NCBI RefSeq assembly: GCF_004139715.1 | Contig: NZ_CP035544.1 | Coordinates: 434,001 to 498,000 of the forward strand | DNA length: 64,000 bases | Reading direction: 5' to 3' | Source of the DNA: Muriicola soli | GTDB lineage: Bacteria > Bacteroidota > Bacteroidia > Flavobacteriales > Flavobacteriaceae | Shown: in pieces, positions 1-7,666 of the stretch | Layout: each line of letters starts with the position of its first letter | Position numbering within the stretch: the stretch's first letter is position 1 | The notes under the pieces: generated by a model | Database searches by the model: none | The model's input: the letters and a program-made list of their open reading frames with translations, nothing else | What the model was told of the DNA's origin: nothing | Made by a program: the position numbers and the translations under genes

Positions 1-246
1 ATGGCTCAGTTAACTGAGGAAGTAGGAGAAGTTGCTAGGATCATAGCACGCAGGTACGGGGAGCAAAGTGAAAAGCCCTCCGATAAGGATAAGGATCTGG
101 GGGAGGAGTTGGCTGATGTACTCTTTGTTGTACTCTGTCTCGCAAATCAAACCGGAATTAATCTCCAGGAAGCCTTTGACCGAAAACTAGATCTAAAGGC
201 GAAGCGTGATCACCAGCGTCACCAGGACAATAAAAAACTCAAATAA
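1..246 (+). CDS. MazG-like nucleotide pyrophosphohydrolase, 5' end cut off
   Basis: C-terminal 81 residues of a MazG-type all-alpha NTP pyrophosphohydrolase. The visible part keeps the EEVGEVAR helix and the later GEELADVLF helix, whose acidic residues hold magnesium in this family. The family hydrolyses nucleoside triphosphates to monophosphates and pyrophosphate, often for house-cleaning. Usual single-domain members are about 105-115 residues, so some 25-30 N-terminal residues probably lie before the window and the ATG at base 1 is likely an internal Met. It is followed after 27 bases by aroA in the same direction, so the two may be cotranscribed. Substrate cannot be read from the sequence. 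Confidence 0.85.
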   Translation: MAQLTEEVGEVARIIARRYGEQSEKPSDKDKDLGEELADVLFVVLCLANQTGINLQEAFDRKLDLKAKRDHQRHQDNKKLK

Positions 247-273
247 GCGTATCTTTGAACCTTCCATCATCGT

Positions 274-1566
274 ATGGCGGGTAAATCAAGGAAAATTCAA
301 AACTTCACCCCATTGACACTTTATCTTTCAGGCCCGCCCACTCCAATTAAGAAAGCCAGAATTAATATCACCGGCTCAAAAAGCGAGTCGAACAGATTAT
401 TACTTCTTCAGGCATTATATCCCAATCTCAAAATAGAAAATTTATCTAATGCCGATGACGTAAAGGTCATGATGGAAGGCCTGAAGGTTACCTCAGGAAC
501 CGTGGATATTCACCATGCGGGTACTGCCATGAGATTTCTTACTGCATACTTCGCCACCAAAGAAAGTGCGGATGTCACTTTAACAGGTTCATCGAGGATG
601 CAGGAGCGACCGATAAAGGTACTGGTTGATGCGCTACGACAATTAGGCGCAGATATTGAATACCTGAAAACTGAAGGGTATCCCCCTCTGCGAATCAGGG
701 GAAAAAAATTAGAGAGATCCAAAGTTAGTTTACCGGCCAACATCAGCAGTCAGTATATTTCAGCCTTGCTACTGGTTGCTCCAGGTACACAAAAAGGTTT
801 GGAACTTGAATTACTAGGAGAAATTACTTCGGTACCCTACATTAAAATGACGCTCTCCCTTTTAAATGAAATGGGAATCAAGAGTTCATTCTCAGGCAAC
901 AAAATCAAAGTTGGTCCAACAGACACCATCTCAGCAAGAAGCATAAGGGTTGAGTCGGATTGGAGTTCAGCCTCTTACTTTTATAGTATAGCGGCCTTTA
1001 GCGAGATAGGAACCCATCTTGAGCTCACTTCGTATAAGGATAAAAGTTTACAGGGCGATCGGGTGCTGGCCGATATTTACCGCCATTTTGGTGTGGAGAC
1101 AAGGATAGAGGGGAGTACCTTGCATCTGATTAAAAACGCCCATCCTGGAAAGCCGGGTGAGGATAAAGATGTAGTGTTTAATTTCCATCTGGCCGATGCC
1201 CCTGATATCGCACAGACCATTGCTGTAAATTGTTTTGGATTGCAAATAGGTTGTCGTATCACAGGACTTCACACCCTGAAGATTAAAGAAACAGACCGAT
1301 TGGAAGCCCTGAAAATAGAACTTACAAAATTGGGAGCCCGCATTGAGGTTTCTGATCACCACCTCGAAATGACCCCTGTTGATCACATTGAAAAAGACGT
1401 ATCTATCGCTACTTACAAAGACCACCGAATGGCTATGGCATTTGCTCCTCTGGCACTAAAGACAAATTTGTATATCGAGGAGGCAGAGGTGGTGTCTAAG
1501 TCGTATCCCGACTTCTGGCGTGACCTGGAGCAACTTAATTTTCAGATTAGTCAAACAGACCATTGA
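274..1566 (+). CDS. aroA: 3-phosphoshikimate 1-carboxyvinyltransferase (EPSP synthase)
   Basis: Transfers the enolpyruvyl group of PEP to shikimate 3-phosphate, the sixth step of the shikimate pathway to chorismate; cytosolic. The 430 residues match the family length. Visible motifs are the N-terminal GSKSESNR substrate loop, the HAGTAMRF motif (usual form NAGTAMR), QERPIKVLVDAL, the DWSSAS segment, ETDRLEAL, and YKDHRMAMAFAPLAL near the C-terminus. It lies 27 bases after the MazG-like gene. A separate promoter for the next gene, queA, lies just downstream, so aroA probably ends its transcript here. Confidence 0.95.
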   Translation: MAGKSRKIQNFTPLTLYLSGPPTPIKKARINITGSKSESNRLLLLQALYPNLKIENLSNADDVKVMMEGLKVTSGTVDIHHAGTAMRFLTAYFATKESADVTLTGSSRMQERPIKVLVDALRQLGADIEYLKTEGYPPLRIRGKKLERSKVSLPANISSQYISALLLVAPGTQKGLELELLGEITSVPYIKMTLSLLNEMGIKSSFSGNKIKVGPTDTISARSIRVESDWSSASYFYSIAAFSEIGTHLELTSYKDKSLQGDRVLADIYRHFGVETRIEGSTLHLIKNAHPGKPGEDKDVVFNFHLADAPDIAQTIAVNCFGLQIGCRITGLHTLKIKETDRLEALKIELTKLGARIEVSDHHLEMTPVDHIEKDVSIATYKDHRMAMAFAPLALKTNLYIEEAEVVSKSYPDFWRDLEQLNFQISQTDH

Positions 1567-1583
1567 TTTAATCACCCATTTAC

Positions 1584-1615
1584 TTGACAAGGCCTGTTGG
1601 CAGGTCGTATATTTG
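1584..1615 (+). promoter_or_regulatory. Predicted primary-sigma promoter of queA
   Basis: TTGAC at 1584-1588 and TATATTTG at 1608-1615 with a 19-base spacer. This fits the Bacteroidota housekeeping promoter (TTG/TTTG, about 19-21 bases, TAnnTTTG). Transcription would begin near 1622, leaving about 90 bases of leader before queA. I see no riboswitch in the leader. Confidence 0.65.
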
Positions 1616-1713
1616 CAGCTTTTAATTATTTCCTGAAATAAGGTTCTTCCGGTTAGTTTACAGCAAAGATTCCGGCAGAATCCAGGATAACACATGAGAC
1701 AAAATATTCTTCT

Positions 1714-2763
1714 ATGAAATTATCACATTTTAATTTTGAGCTTCCAAAAGAGTTATTAGCAGAGTATCCTGCAGAGCACAGGGATGAATCCAAACTGATG
1801 GTCGTCCACCGGGAAACAGGAAAGATCGAACACAAAATGTTTAAAGATCTTATCGACTACTTTAAGGAAGACGATGTGATGGTGCTAAACAATACCAAAG
1901 TATTTCCGGCCCGCTTATTTGGGAATAAGGAGAAAACCGGAGCTAGGATTGAGGTGTTTTTATTGCGTGAACTCAACGAAGAACAACGACTTTGGGACGT
2001 ACTCGTTGATCCCGCTCGTAAAATTCGAATTGGTAATAAGCTCTATTTTGGAGAAGATGAAAGTCTGGTCGCCGAGGTAATAGACAATACCACTTCCCGT
2101 GGGCGTACGCTGAGATTCCTTTACGACGGTGCCTACATTGATTTTAGAAGAAAATTACGGGAATTAGGGGAGACACCTTTACCTAAATACATCAAGAGGG
2201 ATGTGGAACCTGAAGATGAAACCCGTTACCAGACCATTTATGCAAAACACGAAGGTGCTGTTGCAGCTCCTACTGCCGGGCTGCATTTTTCAAAACACCT
2301 GTTAAAGCGGCTTGAAATAAAGGGGATCAAATATGCGGAACTTACGCTGCATGTAGGATTGGGAACTTTCAATCCGGTAGAAGTAGAAGATCTATCCAAG
2401 CATAAAATGGACAGTGAAGAGCTGGTCATTGACGAACGGGCTACGGAAATCGTGAATACGGCTAAGAATAATAAGAGAAGGATATGTGCCGTGGGGACCA
2501 CTGCTATGAGAGGTTTGGAGAGTGCCGTTTCATCAGACTATATGCTGAACACCTTTGACGGATGGACAAACAAATTTATTTTCCCTCCGTACGAATTTAG
2601 TATAGCCAACGCGATGGTCACGAATTTCCACTTGCCAAAATCCACCTTGTTGATGATGGTTTCGGCCTTTATGGGTCACGATCTTATGAAACGCGCCTAC
2701 AAGGAAGCTATACTCGAAGGCTACCGCTTTTACTCCTATGGAGATGCCATGTTGATCATCTAG
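1714..2763 (+). CDS. queA: S-adenosylmethionine:tRNA ribosyltransferase-isomerase
   Basis: Adds the ribosyl part of S-adenosylmethionine to preQ1 in tRNA, forming epoxyqueuosine at the wobble base of GUN-decoding tRNAs. The 349 residues are full length for QueA. Family features seen: the N-terminal [28 protein letters not shown] segment in split form, [12 protein letters not shown], the AAPTAGLHF motif, [11 protein letters not shown], and [17 protein letters not shown] near the end. The start follows a good match to a housekeeping promoter. The next gene, rlmN, is also an RNA-modifying enzyme in the same direction 69 bases on, so a shared transcript is likely. Confidence 0.95.
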   Translation: MKLSHFNFELPKELLAEYPAEHRDESKLMVVHRETGKIEHKMFKDLIDYFKEDDVMVLNNTKVFPARLFGNKEKTGARIEVFLLRELNEEQRLWDVLVDPARKIRIGNKLYFGEDESLVAEVIDNTTSRGRTLRFLYDGAYIDFRRKLRELGETPLPKYIKRDVEPEDETRYQTIYAKHEGAVAAPTAGLHFSKHLLKRLEIKGIKYAELTLHVGLGTFNPVEVEDLSKHKMDSEELVIDERATEIVNTAKNNKRRICAVGTTAMRGLESAVSSDYMLNTFDGWTNKFIFPPYEFSIANAMVTNFHLPKSTLLMMVSAFMGHDLMKRAYKEAILEGYRFYSYGDAMLII

Positions 2764-2832
2764 GCTAAACTTACCCGGGAGATCCTGAACTACAGCAAAG
2801 AGGTAGAATAGAGGCAATTGTAAATTTATACG

Positions 2833-3876
2833 ATGGATTCGATCCAGAAAAAAGACATCAGAGCTTTATCAAGAGAAGAGTTGAGGTCTTTCTTCTTGGA
2901 AAGGGGAGACCAGGCCTACCGTGGAGATCAGATCTATGAATGGCTGTGGAAAAAGGGAGCTCATTCTTTTGAGGACATGACTAATCTCTCCAAAGAAATC
3001 CGGGCCATGCTGGAGGAACAGTATGTCATCAACCATATTGAGGTAGATCACATGCAGCGAAGTAAGGATGGCACTATCAAGAATGCCGTCCGACTACACG
3101 ATGGATTGACCGTAGAATCTGTTTTAATTCCTACTTCAAAGAGAACAACCGCCTGTGTTTCCAGTCAGGTGGGCTGCAGCCTCGATTGTAAGTTTTGTGC
3201 CACTTCCCGTTTAAAGAGAATGCGAAACCTGAATCCGGATGAAATCTATGATCAGGTAGTTGCCATTGACAGGCAAAGCAGACTATACCACAACCGCCCC
3301 CTGAGCAATATTGTTTTTATGGGGATGGGAGAACCCCTTATGAATTATAAAAATGTTCTCAAGGCCATAGATAAAATCACCGGTGACGAAGGATTGGGGA
3401 TGTCTCCTAAGCGAATCACGGTTTCAACCTCGGGAGTTCCGAAAATGATCCGTAAAATGGCAGATGAAGGGGTGAAATTTAAACTTGCTGTATCACTTCA
3501 CTCGGCCATTGAAGACATACGAACTTCCATAATGCCCTTTAATGCCACCTTCACTCTTACTGATCTCAGGGAATCTCTCGAATACTGGTATGCAAAGACA
3601 AAGAGCAGGATTACCTATGAATACGTGGTATGGGAAGGGATCAACGACCAACAAAAAGACGTGGATGCCCTTGTGAAGTTTTGCAGGTTCGCCCCGGCCA
3701 AAGTGAATCTCATTGAGTACAACCCTATAGATGACGGGGATTTTAAACAAGCCGGGGATGCAGCAATTGACATGTATGTTCAGGCCTTGGAAGCGGAAGG
3801 AATTACGGTTACCGTAAGGCGTTCTCGTGGGAAAGATATTGATGCAGCATGTGGCCAGTTAGCCAATAAATCATAA
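2833..3876 (+). CDS. rlmN: Dual-specificity 23S rRNA/tRNA adenine-C2 methyltransferase (radical SAM)
   Basis: Radical SAM enzyme that methylates C2 of A2503 in 23S rRNA and A37 in a set of tRNAs. The 4Fe-4S motif is CSLDCKFC, with cysteines at residues 115, 119 and 122. The second catalytic cysteine that carries the methyl intermediate is C340 in the AACGQL motif at the C-terminus. MGMGEPLMNY and SLHSA motifs are also present. At 347 residues it is close to the family length. It is placed after queA and before a polyprenyl synthase with its own longer gap. Confidence 0.95.
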   Translation: MDSIQKKDIRALSREELRSFFLERGDQAYRGDQIYEWLWKKGAHSFEDMTNLSKEIRAMLEEQYVINHIEVDHMQRSKDGTIKNAVRLHDGLTVESVLIPTSKRTTACVSSQVGCSLDCKFCATSRLKRMRNLNPDEIYDQVVAIDRQSRLYHNRPLSNIVFMGMGEPLMNYKNVLKAIDKITGDEGLGMSPKRITVSTSGVPKMIRKMADEGVKFKLAVSLHSAIEDIRTSIMPFNATFTLTDLRESLEYWYAKTKSRITYEYVVWEGINDQQKDVDALVKFCRFAPAKVNLIEYNPIDDGDFKQAGDAAIDMYVQALEAEGITVTVRRSRGKDIDAACGQLANKS

Positions 3877-3998
3877 TGGACATTGCCAAAATCGACCTGA
3901 GACATTCCTTAGGCCAATAAATCTGAGCACAGGGCCAAGCCTGGTAATTTTTTACCTAATTTTAACCCTCACAACGATCAGCAAACAATCTTCCGGAA

Positions 3999-4976
3999 TT
4001 GAAAATTGTATCCCAAATAAAGGAGCCCGTAAGCGGGGAAATGGAACTTTTTGAACAAAAGTTCTTTGATTCTATGTCTTCAAAGGTGGCGCTTTTAAAC
4101 CGAATCACTTATTATATCGTCAATAGAAAAGGAAAACAAATGCGACCTATGTTTGTTTTTCTGACTGCAAAAATGGTCAATAACGGCGAGGTGAATGAAC
4201 GCACTTACAGAGGTGCGTCTGTCATCGAACTTATCCATACGGCTTCCCTGGTTCACGACGACGTAGTGGATGAAAGTTATAAGAGAAGGGGATTTTTTTC
4301 CATCAATGCCTTGTGGAAAAATAAAATTGCGGTACTGGTTGGAGATTATTTATTGTCTAAAGGGATGCTGCTATCGGTGGAGCACGGGGATTTTGATTTG
4401 CTCAGGATCATTTCGGTGGCGATCAGGGAGATCAGCGAAGGAGAATTACTTCAATTGGAAAAAGCCAGACGTCTTGATATCGACGAAGCAGTCTATTACG
4501 ATATCATCAGGCAAAAAACAGCGACACTAATTGCCGCCTGTTGCAGCCTTGGGGCCTGCTCCGTAAAACCCGACTCACCCCATGTTGAAACCTTCCGCAA
4601 GTTTGGGGAATTGTGCGGGATGGCTTTTCAGATAAAGGATGATCTCTTCGACTATGGAGAAACAAAAATTGGCAAGCCTACAGGTATTGACATCAAGGAA
4701 CAGAAAATGACCCTTCCCCTCATTTATGCCCTTAACAATTCAACTGAAAAGGAAAAACGCTGGCTTATCAATTCGGTAAAAAATCACAACAAGGATAAAA
4801 GGCGTGTAAAAGAAGTAATTGAATTTGTGAAGGATAAGGGTGGCTTGGAGTACGCCGAATCCAAAATGCACGCCTACCAGGAAGAGGCTCTTCAATTGCT
4901 CGATGCATATCCCAACTCGCCATACAAAGAGGCCTTGCAGCTGATGGTCAACTATGTGGTTGATCGCAAAAAGTAA
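3999..4976 (+). CDS. Trans-isoprenyl diphosphate synthase (octaprenyl type)
   Basis: Condenses isopentenyl diphosphate units to a long all-trans chain, most likely the side chain of menaquinone, the usual quinone of this group. The first aspartate-rich motif DDVVD is at residues 87-91, and the second, DDLFD, is at 214-218. The KGKQMRP segment near residue 44 and the RQKTA segment are typical. The start is a TTG; the product from that codon (MKIVSQIKEPVSGEM) has the N-terminus expected for flavobacterial homologues, and no ATG lies nearby. The 325 residues match the family. Product chain length cannot be read directly. Confidence 0.9.
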   Translation: MKIVSQIKEPVSGEMELFEQKFFDSMSSKVALLNRITYYIVNRKGKQMRPMFVFLTAKMVNNGEVNERTYRGASVIELIHTASLVHDDVVDESYKRRGFFSINALWKNKIAVLVGDYLLSKGMLLSVEHGDFDLLRIISVAIREISEGELLQLEKARRLDIDEAVYYDIIRQKTATLIAACCSLGACSVKPDSPHVETFRKFGELCGMAFQIKDDLFDYGETKIGKPTGIDIKEQKMTLPLIYALNNSTEKEKRWLINSVKNHNKDKRRVKEVIEFVKDKGGLEYAESKMHAYQEEALQLLDAYPNSPYKEALQLMVNYVVDRKK

Positions 4977-5024
4977 GCTAAGAAGGCTCTACAAAGAAAA
5001 ATTCTTAATTTTTTTTACACCCAG

Positions 5025-5053
5025 GCAACGTTTTTGATGTATAAATCGTCTAT
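5025..5053 (+). promoter_or_regulatory. Candidate ECF-type promoter of the sigma factor gene
   Basis: GCAACG at 5025-5030 followed by a T run, then CGTCTAT from 5047, with 16 bases between AACG and CGTC. This AAC/CGTC two-box layout is that of ECF sigma promoters and differs from the TAnnTTTG type used elsewhere here. It ends about 20 bases before the start of an ECF sigma gene, which suggests autoregulation (inference). Confidence 0.5.
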
Positions 5054-5074
5054 AGGAATAGAAGGACACACTAC

Positions 5075-5638
5075 ATGAAGATTATTTCATTGTACGAGAA
5101 CGAAAAGGCCACCCTTAGAAAAGCAGTGAGGGGAAACCGGAATGCACAGCGTATGATTTACGAAAAGTATTCCCCTAAAATGCTCTCTGTGTGCAGGCAA
5201 TATATCAAAGATCTTCATTTCGCCGAGGATGTGATGATCGGTGGTTTTGTAAAAGTCTTTAATAATTTGAATTCCTTCCGGCACGAGGGAAGTTTTGAGG
5301 GCTGGATAAGAAGAATAATGGTTCGAGAGGCAATTACCTATCTGCGGAAAAATCAGTTTGTAGTTTACGATTCTGAGAAAATGGAAACGCATACTGAATC
5401 AGTTCTTTATAACGAATCTCAATTGCAGGTAGAAGAGGTTCAGAAGCTGATTGACTCCCTGCCAGATGGCTATAAGACGGTGTTTGTCTTGTATGCTGTG
5501 GAAGGCTTTAAGCATAGGGAAATTGCTGAACTTTTGCAGATTTCCGAAAGTACATCAAAATCGCAGTTATTTAAAGCCAGACAATTTTTACAACAGCGAA
5601 TCAGCAGTTTGGAAATCAGGAAGAAGACACAATCGTAA
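5075..5638 (+). CDS. ECF-family RNA polymerase sigma factor
   Basis: A group 4 (extracytoplasmic function) sigma factor of 187 residues. It has region 2 (IYEKYSPKMLSVCRQYI and the EDVMIGGFVKVFNNLNSFRHEGSFEGWIRRI stretch, residues about 30-90) and region 4 (QKLIDSLPDGYKTVF, then the EIAELLQISESTSKSQL helix-turn-helix, about 125-175). It lacks the regions of primary sigma factors. It is followed 10 bases later by a gene for a single-span membrane protein, the usual place for a regulator of the sigma factor, and then by an outer-membrane protein. The stimulus is unknown. Confidence 0.9.
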   Translation: MKIISLYENEKATLRKAVRGNRNAQRMIYEKYSPKMLSVCRQYIKDLHFAEDVMIGGFVKVFNNLNSFRHEGSFEGWIRRIMVREAITYLRKNQFVVYDSEKMETHTESVLYNESQLQVEEVQKLIDSLPDGYKTVFVLYAVEGFKHREIAELLQISESTSKSQLFKARQFLQQRISSLEIRKKTQS

Positions 5639-5648
5639 TTAAAAAATC

Positions 5649-6374
5649 ATGGGAAAGCATCGCTTAGACGAAAAAATACGGAACGTACTGCAAGAACGCA
5701 GTATAAATCCTTCCGAAGACTCATGGTCTCGTATTGAAGAGCAATTGGGATCAGCTCCTGTAACCAAAGGAAGTAACTTTTGGAAGTATGGAATTGCTGC
5801 AGGATTTACAGGTGTACTATTTATATCCGTAATTCTGCTTTCTACACAAGTTGATGTGGTACTTCCTGCAAATGAGGTAGTGAATTCAGGAAATGATTCA
5901 GAAGAGAAGACCCCGACAATAACGCAAGAAAATTCGATTGAAATTCAGTCGGAAATTGCGGTTCAACCCAAATCAAAGACCCAACCCGTGATCAATTCAA
6001 GGGAGCAAGCGGAAGGGAAGTTTGAAGTTGCTGAGCTGGTTCAAGAAGATCAGGAAGAGACCCAGCGCAATGTGGCAAAAGAGATCTTACAATTGGAAAA
6101 ATTAGATATCAATATAGCCGAGGTTGTGGCACAAGTAGAGGTTTTAGAAGGACAGGGAGTGGTTTCTGATGAAGTGATAGATTCCCTGCTGATGCAAGCA
6201 CAGGCGGAAATACTTAAGGGGCAAGCTGCCCAGGCAATGAATAAGGTAGATGCACTTGCACTCTTGGCTGATGTTGAAGAAGAGGTCAATCAATCTCTGA
6301 GAGATCAGTTGTTTGAAAAACTTAAAGACGGTTATTTGAAAGTGCGGACAGCCATTGCCTACAGAAACGAATAA
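5649..6374 (+). CDS. Single-span membrane protein, putative anti-sigma partner
   Basis: I do not recognise a named family. The 241-residue protein has a soluble N-terminal segment (residues 1-43) with a DSWSRIEEQL motif often seen in proteins encoded next to Bacteroidota ECF sigma factors. One hydrophobic segment follows at about 46-67, then a long acidic, glutamine-rich outer part predicted to be helical and possibly coiled coil. The layout, N-terminus in and C-terminus in the periplasm, fits an anti-sigma factor, but no zinc-binding HxxxCxxC motif is present. Position 10 bases after the ECF sigma gene supports a regulatory pairing (inference). Confidence 0.65.
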   Translation: MGKHRLDEKIRNVLQERSINPSEDSWSRIEEQLGSAPVTKGSNFWKYGIAAGFTGVLFISVILLSTQVDVVLPANEVVNSGNDSEEKTPTITQENSIEIQSEIAVQPKSKTQPVINSREQAEGKFEVAELVQEDQEETQRNVAKEILQLEKLDINIAEVVAQVEVLEGQGVVSDEVIDSLLMQAQAEILKGQAAQAMNKVDALALLADVEEEVNQSLRDQLFEKLKDGYLKVRTAIAYRNE

Positions 6375-6461
6375 TTACTAACTAAATATCGAGTTTTTTT
6401 CCTCATTCAGGCGGGTGAGGGCAGGAAGAGTTTATTCATCAATCAATTAAAATTTAAAATC

Positions 6462-7547
6462 ATGCTAACAATTACAAGAGTAACCCTGACATTTATTTTT
6501 CTACTTCTGGTCCAGGGTTTATTTGCCCAGGAAGAAGTACAACGGAAAATCGATTCGCTTCAGCAACGAAAAGAACAGATTAGTTTGCAGGAGAAGGAAG
6601 CGCTAAAGAAAGAAGTGGAAGCGATAATGATGAGGCAAAAGGACGGGGAGATATCTGCGGAAGAGGCCCAAAAACTAAAAGAAGAAGCTGCACGTAAAAG
6701 AGCACTTAATATCGAGAATAAATTGGCTATTCTGGATAATACCATCGCTCTGATGCAGCGTAATGGCGGGGTGGTTAACGTTGAACAGGACAGCAGCCAT
6801 TACGTGACGAAGATTGAAATTGGCTGGGGGCACAGGGACACAGACCACAGCCGGATTTTTGGTGTTCGATATTCTGATCGAAAGGAGCCTAAACCCGTGG
6901 TTTATGATAGGAGGACCTATTCTGATATGGTGTTAGCCTTTGGAATCAATAATGCGATTATTGACGGTCAGTCCTTGGGAGATTCTCCTTACGAACTTGG
7001 GGGAAGTCGATTTTTTGAACTTGGGGTTTCATGGCGAACAAGAGTCTTTAAGAACTCAAATTTTATGCGGATAAATTACGGTTTATCTCTCCAATTCAAC
7101 GGCCTGCAACCAAAAGACAATCAATACTTTGTAGCAGATGGCCCGGAGACTACCCTGGAGACCTTTGACGTGGATTTGCGGAAGGCCAAACTCAGGATGG
7201 ACAACCTGGTTGTTCCGGTTTATTTTGAATTCGGACCTTCTAAATTCACAAAGACTGATACCAGGATAAGGTACTCCATCAGAAATCAATTCCGCATTGG
7301 ATTTGGAGGCTATACAGGTTTTAATATCGGTACACGCCAAAAACTCAAGTACGATCGCAATGGGGAGCGAGTAAAGGACAAATTAAAGCGGGGTTATAAT
7401 ACCAGTGACTTTATCTACGGAATAGGAGCGTATGTGGGCATAGACGGCGTATTATTGTATACGAAATACGACCTTAATCCTATATTTCAGGATGCCAGTA
7501 TACGTCAAAGGAATATTTCCTTCGGACTTCGATTTGATATGGATTGA
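6462..7547 (+). CDS. Outer-membrane beta-barrel protein with N-terminal coiled coil
   Basis: Secreted protein of 361 residues: signal peptide of about 22 residues ending in GLFAQ, then a strongly charged helical region (about 24-95, rich in K, E and Q heptads), then about 240 residues with alternating aromatic and polar residues typical of a PorT/OmpW-like barrel. It ends in SFGLRFDMD, with the aromatic near the end expected of a last beta-strand. It follows the sigma and putative anti-sigma genes in the same direction and is probably regulated with them. The coiled coil could reach toward peptidoglycan or the periplasm. Function unknown. Confidence 0.75.
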   Translation: MLTITRVTLTFIFLLLVQGLFAQEEVQRKIDSLQQRKEQISLQEKEALKKEVEAIMMRQKDGEISAEEAQKLKEEAARKRALNIENKLAILDNTIALMQRNGGVVNVEQDSSHYVTKIEIGWGHRDTDHSRIFGVRYSDRKEPKPVVYDRRTYSDMVLAFGINNAIIDGQSLGDSPYELGGSRFFELGVSWRTRVFKNSNFMRINYGLSLQFNGLQPKDNQYFVADGPETTLETFDVDLRKAKLRMDNLVVPVYFEFGPSKFTKTDTRIRYSIRNQFRIGFGGYTGFNIGTRQKLKYDRNGERVKDKLKRGYNTSDFIYGIGAYVGIDGVLLYTKYDLNPIFQDASIRQRNISFGLRFDMD

Positions 7548-7600
7548 TACTACAGGCCGATCTCTTTTAGAGATTCTCAACAGCTACCATTAACTTTATA

Positions 7601-7634
7601 AAACAGGGATTTGTTTTTTTAACAGTCCCTGTTT
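7601..7634 (+). terminator. Stem-loop between the barrel gene and dnaG
   Basis: Perfect 9-base arms AAACAGGGA (7601-7609) and TCCCTGTTT (7626-7634) with a 16-base T-rich loop, followed by GTGTATTTTT. It could terminate the ECF transcript. The loop is large and the U run is not directly next to the stem, so the call is tentative. Confidence 0.4.
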
Positions 7635-7666
7635 GTGTATTTTTATCCTTCTCTAATAGTTTACTT

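Noticed and set aside
3930-3953. Possible terminator after rlmN
   Set aside because: Only a 4-pair CAGG/CCTG stem before a T run; too weak to call.
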